Part shown: one piece after another, positions 1-7,102 of the stretch
Position numbering within the stretch: position 1 is the first letter of the stretch
How the letters are laid out: every line of letters starts with the position of its first letter
Assembly: GCA_021778815.1 (NCBI GenBank)
Contig: JAJYBW010000119.1
Span: forward strand, 1-9,046
Direction: 5' to 3'
Source of the DNA: Acidobacteriota bacterium
GTDB lineage: Bacteria; Acidobacteriota; Terriglobia; Terriglobales; Acidobacteriaceae
Length of the DNA: 9,046 nt
Notes under the pieces: generated by a model
Databases searched by the model: none
Seen by the model: only the letters and a program-made list of their open reading frames with translations
What the model was told of the DNA's origin: nothing
Position numbers and translations under genes: made by a program

Positions 1-432
1 GGTCGGGAAATCACCATTGAGACCGAAACCAACGCATCCGACGAGGGCAAATCCACCTATCTCAAGGATCTCTTGGTCGACGAACATGCTTCACCTTATG
101 AACTAACCGAGCACGAGGAAATTCGCACCAAGGTTGAAGTGGAGTTGCGACGGCTGCAAGAACCTTTTCGGACCGTCGTCATCTTGCGCGATCTGGAAGG
201 CCTGCCGTATGACGAAATTGCCGAGATTCTTGGTACACGTTTGGGAACCGTGAAATCGCGGCTGGTGCGTGGTCGCGCCATGTTGCGAGCACGATTGCAA
301 CCGTTGATTGCTCAAGCCCGACCTGACAAAGGAATCCTGTCTGGTCGTCCGGCGGCGAGTAGCACATCGACAAGCGACGCTTCTGGATCGACCCAGTCCG
401 CCGAAGGTCGTCTATTTGGGGAGGCAGTATGA
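1..432 (+). CDS. ECF-type RNA polymerase sigma factor, C-terminal part (5' end outside window)
   Basis: The frame is open from the first base, so only the last 143 residues are visible and the true start lies upstream; the TTG at 73 is not a credible start. The visible part holds the linker after region 2 and a complete sigma region 4. That domain includes the stretch LRRLQEPFRTVVILRDLEGL, followed by the helix-turn-helix core YDEIAEILGTRLGTVKSRL (about 203-261) and the basic end RGRAMLRARL. This pattern is typical of ECF (sigma-24/RpoE-like) factors, where region 4 binds the -35 element. After region 4 comes an unusual tail of about 37 residues rich in Ser, Thr, Ala and Gly. The stop codon overlaps the start of the anti-sigma gene by ATGA, which implies translational coupling and a matched sigma/anti-sigma pair. 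The family call is secure; the regulon cannot be told. Confidence 0.9.
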   Translation, partial: GREITIETETNASDEGKSTYLKDLLVDEHASPYELTEHEEIRTKVEVELRRLQEPFRTVVILRDLEGLPYDEIAEILGTRLGTVKSRLVRGRAMLRARLQPLIAQARPDKGILSGRPAASSTSTSDASGSTQSAEGRLFGEAV

Positions 433-1103
433 GTGATTGCCCGTCAATTCGCTCACAGTTTTCAGAATACCTGGACGGAGCCGTGTCAGGGACGGCGATG
501 CACGCCATCGCGAGTCACCTTGAAGGCTGCCAGGAATGTACCACCGAGTTCGCCGAATGGCGCGCTCTGCAGCGTGTGCTGACGAGTATCGGGCCAGCCA
601 AACCTCCGGCCGACTTGGGATTGCGGCTTCGAGTTGCCATTTCGCAGGAGAAAGCCCGCACCACCCGCAGACGCATAGATTCCTGGCAGATGTATTGGGA
701 AAATACTCTCTCTCCAGTCTTGGTTCGCGGTGCAGCCGGCCTGGCCACGGCCATGGTTCTTCTGGGTGTTATGGCACTGATGATCGGCACCGTTGCCGCG
801 CCTCCACCGGTAGCTGCCACGGAAGCCATGCCCGACAGCACCACCACGCCGCAGTTTCTGTATACGGTCGGTGGAACAGACGCTCGCGGTTCTTTTTCGC
901 AACCGGTGCTGGTAGAAGTCGCGATCAGCAGTACGGGCCGTGTCTACGACTACCGTATCGTCTCCGGACCCACCACCAAGGAAGTTCGCGAGGCATTGGA
1001 TAACATGCTGCTGATGAGTCACTTTACTCCGGCTCAGTTCTACGGTGTTCCGGTCCCAGGCCGGGCGATCCTGTCTTTCTCCGGCGCTTCCGTCCGCGGA
1101 TAA
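429..1103 (+). CDS. Membrane anti-sigma factor: zinc-finger domain, one TM helix, periplasmic TonB_C-like domain
   Basis: This 224-residue protein starts at ATG 429, overlapping the sigma factor stop, so it is the likely cognate anti-sigma factor. Residues 1-45 carry a zf-HC2/ZAS-type zinc site: Cys4, then His30-x3-Cys34-x2-Cys37. That domain would hold the sigma factor in the cytoplasm. Residues about 101-124 form one hydrophobic membrane helix, followed by a Pro/Ala linker. Residues about 158-220 resemble the TonB C-terminal fold: a V-x-V-x-I-S-x-x-G-R-V strand, then YDYRIVSGP, a helix EVREALDNML, then F-T-P-A, G-V-P-V-P-G and the final strand AILSF. In TonB proteins this fold is periplasmic, and the predicted topology puts it in the periplasm here too. 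It could therefore be a sensor or partner-binding module, which is inference. The anti-sigma call is strong; the TonB_C-like call rests on motif reading. Confidence 0.88.
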   Translation: MSDCPSIRSQFSEYLDGAVSGTAMHAIASHLEGCQECTTEFAEWRALQRVLTSIGPAKPPADLGLRLRVAISQEKARTTRRRIDSWQMYWENTLSPVLVRGAAGLATAMVLLGVMALMIGTVAAPPPVAATEAMPDSTTTPQFLYTVGGTDARGSFSQPVLVEVAISSTGRVYDYRIVSGPTTKEVREALDNMLLMSHFTPAQFYGVPVPGRAILSFSGASVRG

Positions 1104-1145
1104 AAAGCAGCCCGAAGCGTCGTCTTGCCCTGCATCTTCCACCTG

Positions 1146-1155
1146 CCCCCCCCCC
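1146..1155 (+). repeat. Homopolymeric C10 tract upstream of the lipoprotein promoter
   Basis: Ten consecutive C residues lie in the gap between the anti-sigma gene and the beta-propeller lipoprotein gene. They end 11 bases before the -35-like hexamer at 1167. Such tracts can slip during replication, and are also frequent places for sequencing errors. No coding frame crosses it if the lipoprotein starts at 1231. Confidence 0.6.
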
Positions 1156-1166
1156 AGGAAGACTGC

Positions 1167-1194
1167 TTGCGTTTTCACAGTGCCCGCGTACAAT
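1167..1194 (+). promoter_or_regulatory. Predicted sigma-70-type promoter for the beta-propeller lipoprotein
   Basis: A TTGCGT -35 hexamer (1167-1172) and a TACAAT -10 hexamer (1189-1194) are separated by 16 bases. The first matches the TTGACA consensus at 4 of 6 positions and the second matches TATAAT at 5 of 6. Transcription would begin near 1201, leaving a leader of about 30 bases before ATG 1231. It suggests the lipoprotein gene is transcribed separately from the sigma/anti-sigma pair. Confidence 0.5.
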
Positions 1195-1230
1195 TGGGTC
1201 GTCATCAACTATCTGGGAAATGAAATTCAA

Positions 1231-2433
1231 ATGACAATGAAATATTTGTACGTTCCTTTGATTGGCCTTGGAACTCTGCTCGCGACTGGTTGTGGGGGAA
1301 ATTCCAACATGGCAACGCTGCCGCCGACTGGGCCTGCATGCGTTGCATCTCCGACGCCGGAGTTTTCCTATGCCCTGACCGGCTACTCAGTCTCAATGTT
1401 CTCCGTCAACTCCTGCACCGGGCAGTTCAGCGCAACCACGCCCTCGTCCATCGCTACTGGATACGCGACTCCGCAGGCTAACTCCGAAGAGATGGTCACC
1501 GACCCACGCGGACGATTTGCCTATGTAGCGAATCTCGTCTCCAACGCTTCTGACCTGTCCACCATCTCGATGTACACCATCAACTCCACCACCGGAGTCC
1601 TTAGCCCGACCACTCCCGCCACGGTTCACACCGGGTGGTACCCGCAGGAAATTGCAATTGACCCGCTCGGACGTTTCGTTTACACCGCCAACTCCGACGA
1701 CAATTCGATTTCCATGTTCACGATCAACCAGTCCACGGGTGTCCTGACCCCAACGACTCCAGCCTCAGCGTCGACTGTGGTTCCCGGCAACGTCTTGTGG
1801 CAACCAAGCTTCTTGACTGTCGATCCTACGGGCAAGTTCCTCTACCTGACCGAATCGCTCACCAACGGCGCCGCCATATTGATGTTCAGCATCGACCAGA
1901 CCACGGGAGTTCTCAGCCCGACCTCTCCTGCAACGGTCAGCGTAGGCGGATGGCCGTGGCAGGTCGTCGTCGCCCCGTCCGGCAAATTCGCTTACGTGGT
2001 GAATAATTTCTCCGACGGCAGTATGGCAGACGGTGTCTGGCAGTATAACGTCGAATCTGCCACCGGCGTCCTGACCGCGAGTGCTCCTGCTGCGGTCGCA
2101 GCGGGCAACGGACCCACAGGGATTGCCGTCGATCCAACCAGTAAGTTCGCCTACGTCGTGAACCGCCACGACAACACTGTCTCGATGTACACGATCGATC
2201 CCAATTCGGGCAACCTGACGCTCAACACCGCTAGAAGTGCCACCGGCGTTATCTCTACCGGGACGGGAACCGAGCCTTTCCGCATTTCGTTTGATCCGTC
2301 CGGAAAATTTCTTTATGTGGCCAACGAGGCAGGACCTGCCTCCATCTTTACAGTGAATAACGACGGCACCTTGACTTCAGTCGGAACAACCGCTGGAAGC
2401 TCGTTGGCAATCGCCTTCACCAAGCCCAAATAA
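1231..2433 (+). CDS. Beta-propeller lipoprotein (YVTN / lactonase-like repeats)
   Basis: The protein has 400 residues from ATG 1231. The open frame extends upstream to 1045, but that part overlaps the anti-sigma gene and the promoter and has no signal sequence. The chosen start gives a lipoprotein signal: Lys4, a hydrophobic stretch, then Leu-Ala-Thr-Gly-Cys with lipidated Cys21. A second ATG at 1237 is equally possible. The mature protein has six copies of a D-P-x-G-[RK]-F-x-Y-V-x-N-like strand motif, each followed by [SI]-M-[FY]-[ST]-I-[ND]-x-x-T-G-x-L. With the partial first copy this suggests a seven-bladed propeller of the YVTN/6-phosphogluconolactonase-like superfamily. Many blades share TTGVLSPTTPATV-like wording, which points to expansion by internal duplication. 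Export and attachment to a membrane are inferred from the lipobox. The ligand or enzymatic activity is unknown, and such propellers often serve in binding rather than lactonase chemistry. Confidence 0.87.
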   Translation: MTMKYLYVPLIGLGTLLATGCGGNSNMATLPPTGPACVASPTPEFSYALTGYSVSMFSVNSCTGQFSATTPSSIATGYATPQANSEEMVTDPRGRFAYVANLVSNASDLSTISMYTINSTTGVLSPTTPATVHTGWYPQEIAIDPLGRFVYTANSDDNSISMFTINQSTGVLTPTTPASASTVVPGNVLWQPSFLTVDPTGKFLYLTESLTNGAAILMFSIDQTTGVLSPTSPATVSVGGWPWQVVVAPSGKFAYVVNNFSDGSMADGVWQYNVESATGVLTASAPAAVAAGNGPTGIAVDPTSKFAYVVNRHDNTVSMYTIDPNSGNLTLNTARSATGVISTGTGTEPFRISFDPSGKFLYVANEAGPASIFTVNNDGTLTSVGTTAGSSLAIAFTKPK

Positions 2434-2634
2434 GCAGTGGGAAATAGATTGGCTCAATCCCGGAAGCAGCGGCAGCCGTGCCTCCTGATGCCTCAGAATC
2501 GTAGCTCCTGCCGCATGACGGCTTGGCCCAGTCTGTGATATCCTTACTGAGAATGGGGACGTGCGCCCTGGCGTCATAGCTACGCCTACAAACTGGCCTG
2601 CCGTCGCGGCTTCGACCGCATCCAAAAAATTGTC

Positions 2635-2662
2635 TTGCCCACGGACAACGAACTCCTAAATT
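2635..2662 (+). promoter_or_regulatory. Possible promoter of rpoD
   Basis: TTGCCC (2635-2640) and TAAATT (2657-2662) are 16 bases apart, which fits a sigma-70-type promoter. It would give a leader of only about 20 bases ahead of the TTG start. The rest of the gap from 2434 to 2634 shows no convincing gene, terminator or RNA structure, so other promoters could lie further upstream. Confidence 0.35.
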
Positions 2663-2677
2663 AGCATCTCCGAAAAA

Positions 2678-2683
2678 GAGGGG
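2678..2683 (+). promoter_or_regulatory. Ribosome binding site fixing the TTG start of rpoD
   Basis: GAGGGG sits five bases before TTG 2689. An in-frame TAG at 2662-2664, with no other initiator codon between it and 2689, makes this TTG the only start that gives a complete region 1.1. Confidence 0.7.
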
Positions 2684-2688
2684 CACCT

Positions 2689-4386
2689 TTGGCTATTAAC
2701 GATAAATACGAAGACGATCTTCAAAAACTGATTGAAACCGGTAAAGAGAAGGGCTACCTGACCTTTGGTGAAGTGAATGACCTGATCCCCGGCGAAGTGA
2801 ACTCCGCCGACGATCTGGACGACCTGATGACCACCATCGGGACGCAGGGGATTGATCTGCTTGAGGATCAACCCAAGCTGGCGGCCGAGCACGACGAACT
2901 GGACAGCGAAGACAGCGAAGACGTTGAACTGGATCTGACTCCGGGCGCGATGGAGAAGACCAACGATCCAGTCCGCATGTACCTGCGCGAAATGGGAACC
3001 GTGCCGCTGTTGACCCGCGAAGGCGAAGTAGAAATCGCCAAGCGGATCGAGCGCGGCCAGATGCGTGTGATGAAAGCCATCTCGCGATCTTCCATCGTCA
3101 CCCGCGAAATTATCGCGCTGGGTGAGGACCTGAAGCGGGGCGTTCGCAGCATCAAGGAAGTGGTCACCTTCGATGAAGAAGAGCTCACCGAAGAAATCCT
3201 GCAGGCACGCACCAAGCTCACCACCAACGCCATTGACACCCTGGTCAAGCACTACAAGAAGGCCCAGCAACTACGCGAAAAGCTGGAGACCATCTCCGCC
3301 AAGGACAAGGGCAAAGCGAAAGAACATCGCCGCACCCGCTGGGCCATTGGCCGCGAGTTGGTGCGGGTTTCCCGCGTCATTCGCGAATTGAAATACACCA
3401 ATGCTGAACGCAAGAGGCTGCTCGACAAGGTCAACAAGACGGTTGACGCCATGCGTGCGCTCGATCGCCAGATTCGCACCCTCGATCAAAAACATGAGCA
3501 GTCGAAAAGCGAGGAAATGCGCAAGGAGTATCGCCGTCAGCAGCGCAACTGCAAGGGCGATCTCGAGAAACTGGAAGTCGATGCAGGGGTGTCGGTCGCA
3601 GAGCTAAAACGCACCCAGCGCGAGATGATCCAGGGCGACATGGATGCGGAGCAGGCCAAGCGCGAGCTAATCGAAGCGAACCTGCGACTGGTGGTTTCGA
3701 TTGCCAAAAAATATACCAACCGCGGATTGCAGTTCCTCGACCTGATTCAGGAAGGCAACATCGGCCTGATGAAGGCGGTCGACAAGTTTGAGTATCGCCG
3801 AGGATATAAATTTTCTACCTACGCAACCTGGTGGATTCGCCAGGCAATCACGCGCGCCATTGCGGACCAGGCACGTACCATCCGCATCCCTGTGCACATG
3901 ATTGAAACCATCAACAAGCTGATCCGCACGTCGCGTCAGCTGGTGCAGGAACTCGGACGCGAACCAACCTCGGAAGAGATTGCCAAGCGCATGGACATTC
4001 CTGTCGCCAAGGTTCGCAAGGTGTTGAAGATTGCGCAGGAGCCGATCTCGCTGGAAACCCCGATCGGCGAAGAAGAAGATTCGCACTTGGGAGACTTCAT
4101 TGAAGATCACCAGGCCGTTTCGCCTTCCGATGCCGTCATCAGCGTCAACCTGAAGGACTACACCGCGCAGGTGCTGCGCACGCTAACGCCGCGCGAAGAA
4201 CGCGTCATCAAAATGCGTTTCGGTCTGGAAGATGGTTCCGAGCACACGCTGGAAGAAGTAGGACAGAGCTTCCAGGTAACTCGAGAGCGCATTCGCCAGA
4301 TTGAAGCCAAGGCGCTACGCAAGCTGCGTCATCCATCGCGTTCGCGCAAACTGCGCGCCTTTCTCGACGGCGTGCGCGAAGCGTAA
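2689..4386 (+). CDS. rpoD: Primary (housekeeping) RNA polymerase sigma factor RpoD / sigma-70
   Basis: This 565-residue protein directs core RNA polymerase to the main promoters of the cell. Residues 1 to about 80 match region 1.1, including GYLTFGEVNDLIPGE. Region 1.2 starts at Asp93 with DPVRMYLREMGTVPLLTREG. Residues about 125-322 form a long, highly charged insert with coiled-coil character, like the non-conserved region of proteobacterial sigma-70. Region 2 runs from about 325 (LRLVVSIAKKYTNRGLQFLD, then GNIGLMKAVDKFEYRRGYKF) to the -10 recognition part STYATWWIRQAITRAIADQ. Region 3 follows, with the finger segment GDFIEDHQAVSPSDAV. Region 4 begins near 495 and ends with the -35-binding helix-turn-helix TLEEVGQSFQVTRERIRQIE (521 onward). 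The gene starts with TTG behind a good ribosome binding site and ends at its own terminator, so it appears monocistronic. The identification is essentially certain. Confidence 0.98.
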   Translation: MAINDKYEDDLQKLIETGKEKGYLTFGEVNDLIPGEVNSADDLDDLMTTIGTQGIDLLEDQPKLAAEHDELDSEDSEDVELDLTPGAMEKTNDPVRMYLREMGTVPLLTREGEVEIAKRIERGQMRVMKAISRSSIVTREIIALGEDLKRGVRSIKEVVTFDEEELTEEILQARTKLTTNAIDTLVKHYKKAQQLREKLETISAKDKGKAKEHRRTRWAIGRELVRVSRVIRELKYTNAERKRLLDKVNKTVDAMRALDRQIRTLDQKHEQSKSEEMRKEYRRQQRNCKGDLEKLEVDAGVSVAELKRTQREMIQGDMDAEQAKRELIEANLRLVVSIAKKYTNRGLQFLDLIQEGNIGLMKAVDKFEYRRGYKFSTYATWWIRQAITRAIADQARTIRIPVHMIETINKLIRTSRQLVQELGREPTSEEIAKRMDIPVAKVRKVLKIAQEPISLETPIGEEEDSHLGDFIEDHQAVSPSDAVISVNLKDYTAQVLRTLTPREERVIKMRFGLEDGSEHTLEEVGQSFQVTRERIRQIEAKALRKLRHPSRSRKLRAFLDGVREA

Positions 4387-4404
4387 CTCCTTCAACGAAA
4401 TATC

Positions 4405-4438
4405 AAAAAAGGCCGCTCAATCGAGTGGCCTTTTTATT
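4405..4438 (+). terminator. Rho-independent terminator of rpoD
   Basis: GGCCGCTC (4411-4418) pairs with GAGTGGCC (4423-4430) across a four-base loop, giving an 8-bp stem with one G-T pair. It is preceded by a run of A and followed by TTTTTATT. This is a classic intrinsic terminator 25 bases after the rpoD stop codon. Confidence 0.93.
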
Positions 4439-4502
4439 CCGCAGATAGGCAAGGCTTCACTGGATTCGGGGAACAATATATTCCGCTCTGGAGGATTAAT
4501 TT

Positions 4503-4715
4503 ATGGCCGATCAAGAAGTAGTTAAATTGCTGGAAGAAATTAGAGACTTGCAGAAGGTTCAAACGGAAAATTGGAAGGCATCCCTCGCCAATCAGGAATT
4601 GGTCATGAAGACGCAAAAGAACACCATCCGTCGATCTAAAGTTAATTTGGTGGCAATGTATGTGTTTCTGGGATTGTTTTTGGCGATCCTGATTTGGTCT
4701 ACTTTTGCCCGTTGA
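4503..4715 (+). CDS. Small coiled-coil, C-terminally membrane-anchored protein of unknown function
   Basis: A 70-residue ORF starts at ATG 4503 behind a strong GGAGGA ribosome binding site (4490-4495), seven bases away, which makes translation very likely. Residues 3-45 are charged, with Leu, Ile and Val spaced as in an amphipathic or coiled-coil helix (EVVKLLEEIRDLQKVQ). They are followed by a basic patch TIRRSK and a single hydrophobic helix at about 47-68 that ends in STFAR. The positive charges before the helix predict the N-terminal part in the cytoplasm. The gene lies between the rpoD terminator and the 3' end of miaA, so it is probably transcribed alone. A weak -10-like TATATT at 4477-4482 is present, with no good -35 partner. 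I do not recognise the family; a helical adaptor or oligomerising membrane protein is possible. Confidence 0.8.
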   Translation: MADQEVVKLLEEIRDLQKVQTENWKASLANQELVMKTQKNTIRRSKVNLVAMYVFLGLFLAILIWSTFAR

Positions 4716-4734
4716 TGAATTTTAAATTAGGACA

Positions 4735-5724
4735 CTACCCATCATCGGATGCTTTTCCGCTCTGACCCACGTGAACTGCAACCTGCTGCAAGGCTTTTTG
4801 CATGATGTCAGGATCGTCGCCGAATCCATCCAGCCAATGCACATCTGGCTCGCGACGAAACCAGGTCATTTGGCGCTTGGCATAGTTGCGGTGCCCCTGT
4901 TGTGTCGAAGCAATCGCGTCCTGCATGGAGAGTTCTCCGCGCAACAGCATCCCCGCCTGCTTGTATCCCAGCGATAATAAAGGACGGCAATCCTGGCCAT
5001 ACCGTGCCAGTAGACGTTCAGTTTCCTCGAGCAGCCCATTTGAAAACATGGCCGCAGCCCGCTGATTGATACGCGCGTACAGCGCAGGCCGCGATGGATC
5101 GAGCCCGAGTCTCAGAATCCGAAAGCCTTGCAAGGGGTCGCGCCCAGCTTCCCACAATGTCGACATGCGTTGACGCGCTGCCAGTGTGACTTCAATCGCA
5201 CGCACCAGCTTGGGCGTGTCGTTAGGATGAATGCGCGACGCCGACGCCGGGTCCAGCCGCTTCAAAATCCGCGCCAGGTAACTGCTGCCGCGTTCCCGCT
5301 CCATTTCACGCAAGCGCACACGTAACCCCTCAAATCGCGTCGGCCCGGGAAACAAACCGTCGATGAGCGCTCGCAGATACAGGCCCGTTCCACCCGCAAC
5401 AATCGGCAGTTTTCCCCTAGCCCCAATGTCAGCGAGACTGGCGCGTCCATCGCGCGCATAGTCTCCCGCTGTGTACGGCTGGGTCGGCCAGACTACATCG
5501 AGCATGTGATGCGGAACCAGAGCGCGCTCTTCCCGGGAAGGCTTCGCGGTGCCAATTTCTAGTTCGCGATAGACAGCCACCGAGTCGCAGCTGACGACCT
5601 CACCGGAAAATCGCTGCGCCAGTTGAATCGCAAGCGCGGTCTTCCCGCTCGCAGTCGCCCCATGCAACACCACCAGGGGGTAGCTGGGATTTTTCGACTC
5701 ATTTTGAAGATTGGCGCCGTCCAT
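4735..5724 (-). CDS. miaA: tRNA dimethylallyltransferase MiaA
   Basis: The 329-residue protein transfers a dimethylallyl group from DMAPP to N6 of A37 in tRNAs that read codons starting with U, the first step toward ms2i6A. Residues 22-29 are the P-loop GATASGKT. Residues 47-62 read DSVAVYRELEIGTAKP, with the catalytic-region Asp47 and the usual IGTAKP. GGTGLYLRAL lies at 111-120, and the tRNA-binding signature RNYAKRQMTWFRR lies near the C-terminus. Length and motif order are normal for the family. The start ATG 5724 has only a weak ribosome binding site, but it leaves a short leader before the first strand and no better start is seen. It is the last gene of a likely tonB-like / micro-ORF / miaA operon, with 69 bases between the micro-ORF stop and this start. 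It converges with the 70-residue gene, separated by 19 A/T-rich bases. Confidence 0.97.
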   Translation of the reverse strand: MDGANLQNESKNPSYPLVVLHGATASGKTALAIQLAQRFSGEVVSCDSVAVYRELEIGTAKPSREERALVPHHMLDVVWPTQPYTAGDYARDGRASLADIGARGKLPIVAGGTGLYLRALIDGLFPGPTRFEGLRVRLREMERERGSSYLARILKRLDPASASRIHPNDTPKLVRAIEVTLAARQRMSTLWEAGRDPLQGFRILRLGLDPSRPALYARINQRAAAMFSNGLLEETERLLARYGQDCRPLLSLGYKQAGMLLRGELSMQDAIASTQQGHRNYAKRQMTWFRREPDVHWLDGFGDDPDIMQKALQQVAVHVGQSGKASDDG

Positions 5725-5793
5725 CGTTCCGGGCAGACTTTCTCGTTCAAACTTCCCGCAGTTTTCAAATTTCCACCGGAGGTGAATCCATCG

Positions 5794-5934
5794 CTACCAG
5801 AAGTTCCACCAGCGGGTCAGGAAAATGGCATGCCACCCAGCGCGAATGGCACTCAACAAGATCACTGCCACCGCAATCCATATCACGCCCACGGCCTGAC
5901 GGCGTTGCAGCGCAGCTTGCTCTGGAGCGATCAT
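5794..5934 (-). CDS. 46-residue single-pass membrane micro-protein, unknown function
   Basis: A short frame begins at ATG 5934, overlapping the stop of the TonB-family gene as ATGA, and ends at TAG 5794-5796. It encodes 46 residues: a charged N-terminus MIAPEQAALQRRQ, a hydrophobic helix AVGVIWIAVAVILLSAI (14-30), and an aromatic, basic C-terminus ending LTRWWNFW. The tight overlap, the clean single-helix design and the filling of most of the gap before miaA support a real, translationally coupled gene. There is no clear ribosome binding site of its own, which fits coupling. I do not recognise the family. Its position suggests a membrane partner of the TonB-like transducer, which is inference only. 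Confidence 0.6.
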   Translation of the reverse strand: MIAPEQAALQRRQAVGVIWIAVAVILLSAIRAGWHAIFLTRWWNFW

Positions 5935-7070
5935 TGTCGGGTGTATTGCCCGGTTTGCTCGTTATAGAGGAAGTAAAATCGCAGCGCCAGGTAGGGCCCC
6001 TTGAATTGCTTTGGCAGCGGTGGGAACGGTCCGGCTCCCGTGATGCCGCCCCACGCAGCGCGATCGAGAGATACATCCCCTGACGGCCGAACCAGCTGCA
6101 TCTGTTTAATGCTGCCGTCGGGCAAAATAATGAACTGAATCGCCACTGTGCCCTGCTTATTCAGAGGCGGACGCGCGGCTTCCGGAATCAGCAAATCCCA
6201 ACTGGACTGCGTCATCTGCACAACCTGATGAAGATAAGGCCCGAAATCGACCCCCATCGTGTCACTGAGAACTTCTACCCCGGATGCAACTCCGGGATGC
6301 GCGATCGGAGCATTGTCGCCGTTGTCTCCAGCATCGCCATTGGAACGCGCGGCATTGCGCTCTGCCTGGCGAATCATATCGCCCACCGACATATTAGGCT
6401 GGCTGGTGGCCTGATTATGCGCTGTCGTCGCTTGCTGCCGGGGAGCCTGCTCCCGCTGCATGGCTGACCGGGTCGCGCTGGGCGCGGACGGAAGTGATTG
6501 AGTAGGACGATGCACCGGCGGAGACGGAGGCACGGCGCGGGCCTGCTCTTGCTGCGGCGCGGGCTGCTGCGGCCGGGCCGCCGGCTGCTCAGGCTGCTGC
6601 GCTTTCTGCTGCGGCTGCGGAGGCGGTGAAGGCCGACCGGCACGTCGCATCGCCTGCAATTGATCAATCGTCTTCTGATCGGGCGTCGGATTCTTGGTCT
6701 GTGCGGTGTGATTCTGATCCGAAATAATGTTGGTAGGTTTTGGCGGCTTTTTTATCAAGTCTGGGGGCATGTCCAGATAGACATTCTCTGGCGCCTTCGC
6801 CTTTACCAGTGGCATTGTGTTGACCACCGTGGCGGGTCGAAACATTTTCAGCTTTGGACCGTAGAATATCCACCAGAAAACAAAAAGATGGAAGATCAGC
6901 GAAACCCAAATCGCTTCCCGCACCCGGGCAGACAGCCGCTCACCCTCTAGAGCGTCGATGACATCGAGCAACTCATGAGGCGAGTGAGATTCGTAACGCG
7001 TCCGCAAACGATCGAACTTCGGCTCGATTGGCTTCTCTGGCGGACTCGGGGGTGTTTCGATTGCGGCCAT
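5931..7070 (-). CDS. TonB-family energy transducer (TonB/TolA-like C-terminal domain)
   Basis: The protein has 379 residues from ATG 7070; a TTG directly in front at 7073 is a less likely start. Residues 1-52 are cytoplasmic and charged, longer than in classic TonB. Residues 53-70 (AIWVSLIFHLFVFWWIFY) form the membrane anchor. Residues about 75-145 are Lys/Pro-rich, and about 145-230 are a Pro/Gln/Ala-rich linker that can span the periplasm. The last 100 or so residues form a TonB/TolA C-terminal domain: GTVAIQFIILPDGSIKQMQL, then PSG, LDRAAW, the PFPPLPKQF turn and the last strand LALRFYFLYN. TonB proteins pass proton-motive energy from ExbB/ExbD to outer-membrane receptors, while TolA links to Tol-Pal; no exbB, exbD or tol gene is visible here, so the partner is unknown. 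It heads the likely operon with the micro-ORF and miaA. The ribosome binding site is weak. Confidence 0.88.
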   Translation of the reverse strand: MAAIETPPSPPEKPIEPKFDRLRTRYESHSPHELLDVIDALEGERLSARVREAIWVSLIFHLFVFWWIFYGPKLKMFRPATVVNTMPLVKAKAPENVYLDMPPDLIKKPPKPTNIISDQNHTAQTKNPTPDQKTIDQLQAMRRAGRPSPPPQPQQKAQQPEQPAARPQQPAPQQEQARAVPPSPPVHRPTQSLPSAPSATRSAMQREQAPRQQATTAHNQATSQPNMSVGDMIRQAERNAARSNGDAGDNGDNAPIAHPGVASGVEVLSDTMGVDFGPYLHQVVQMTQSSWDLLIPEAARPPLNKQGTVAIQFIILPDGSIKQMQLVRPSGDVSLDRAAWGGITGAGPFPPLPKQFKGPYLALRFYFLYNEQTGQYTRQ

Positions 7071-7102
7071 CAAAATTAGACGACACTGATCCTACTGTAG
7101 TT

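Noticed and set aside
1045..1230. Upstream extension of the beta-propeller frame
   Set aside because: It overlaps the end of the anti-sigma gene, crosses the C10 tract and the promoter, and would bury the lipoprotein signal inside the protein.
2434..2634. Possible gene relic or terminator between the lipoprotein and rpoD
   Set aside because: Short open stretches such as one ending in KIVLPTDNELLN lack a start and ribosome binding site. The GGCA-TGCC hairpin at 2471-2482 has only four pairs and no T-run.
6374..6667. Opposite-frame open stretches across the TonB Pro/Gln-rich linker
   Set aside because: They arise from the low-complexity GC-rich linker and have no start signals or recognisable domains.
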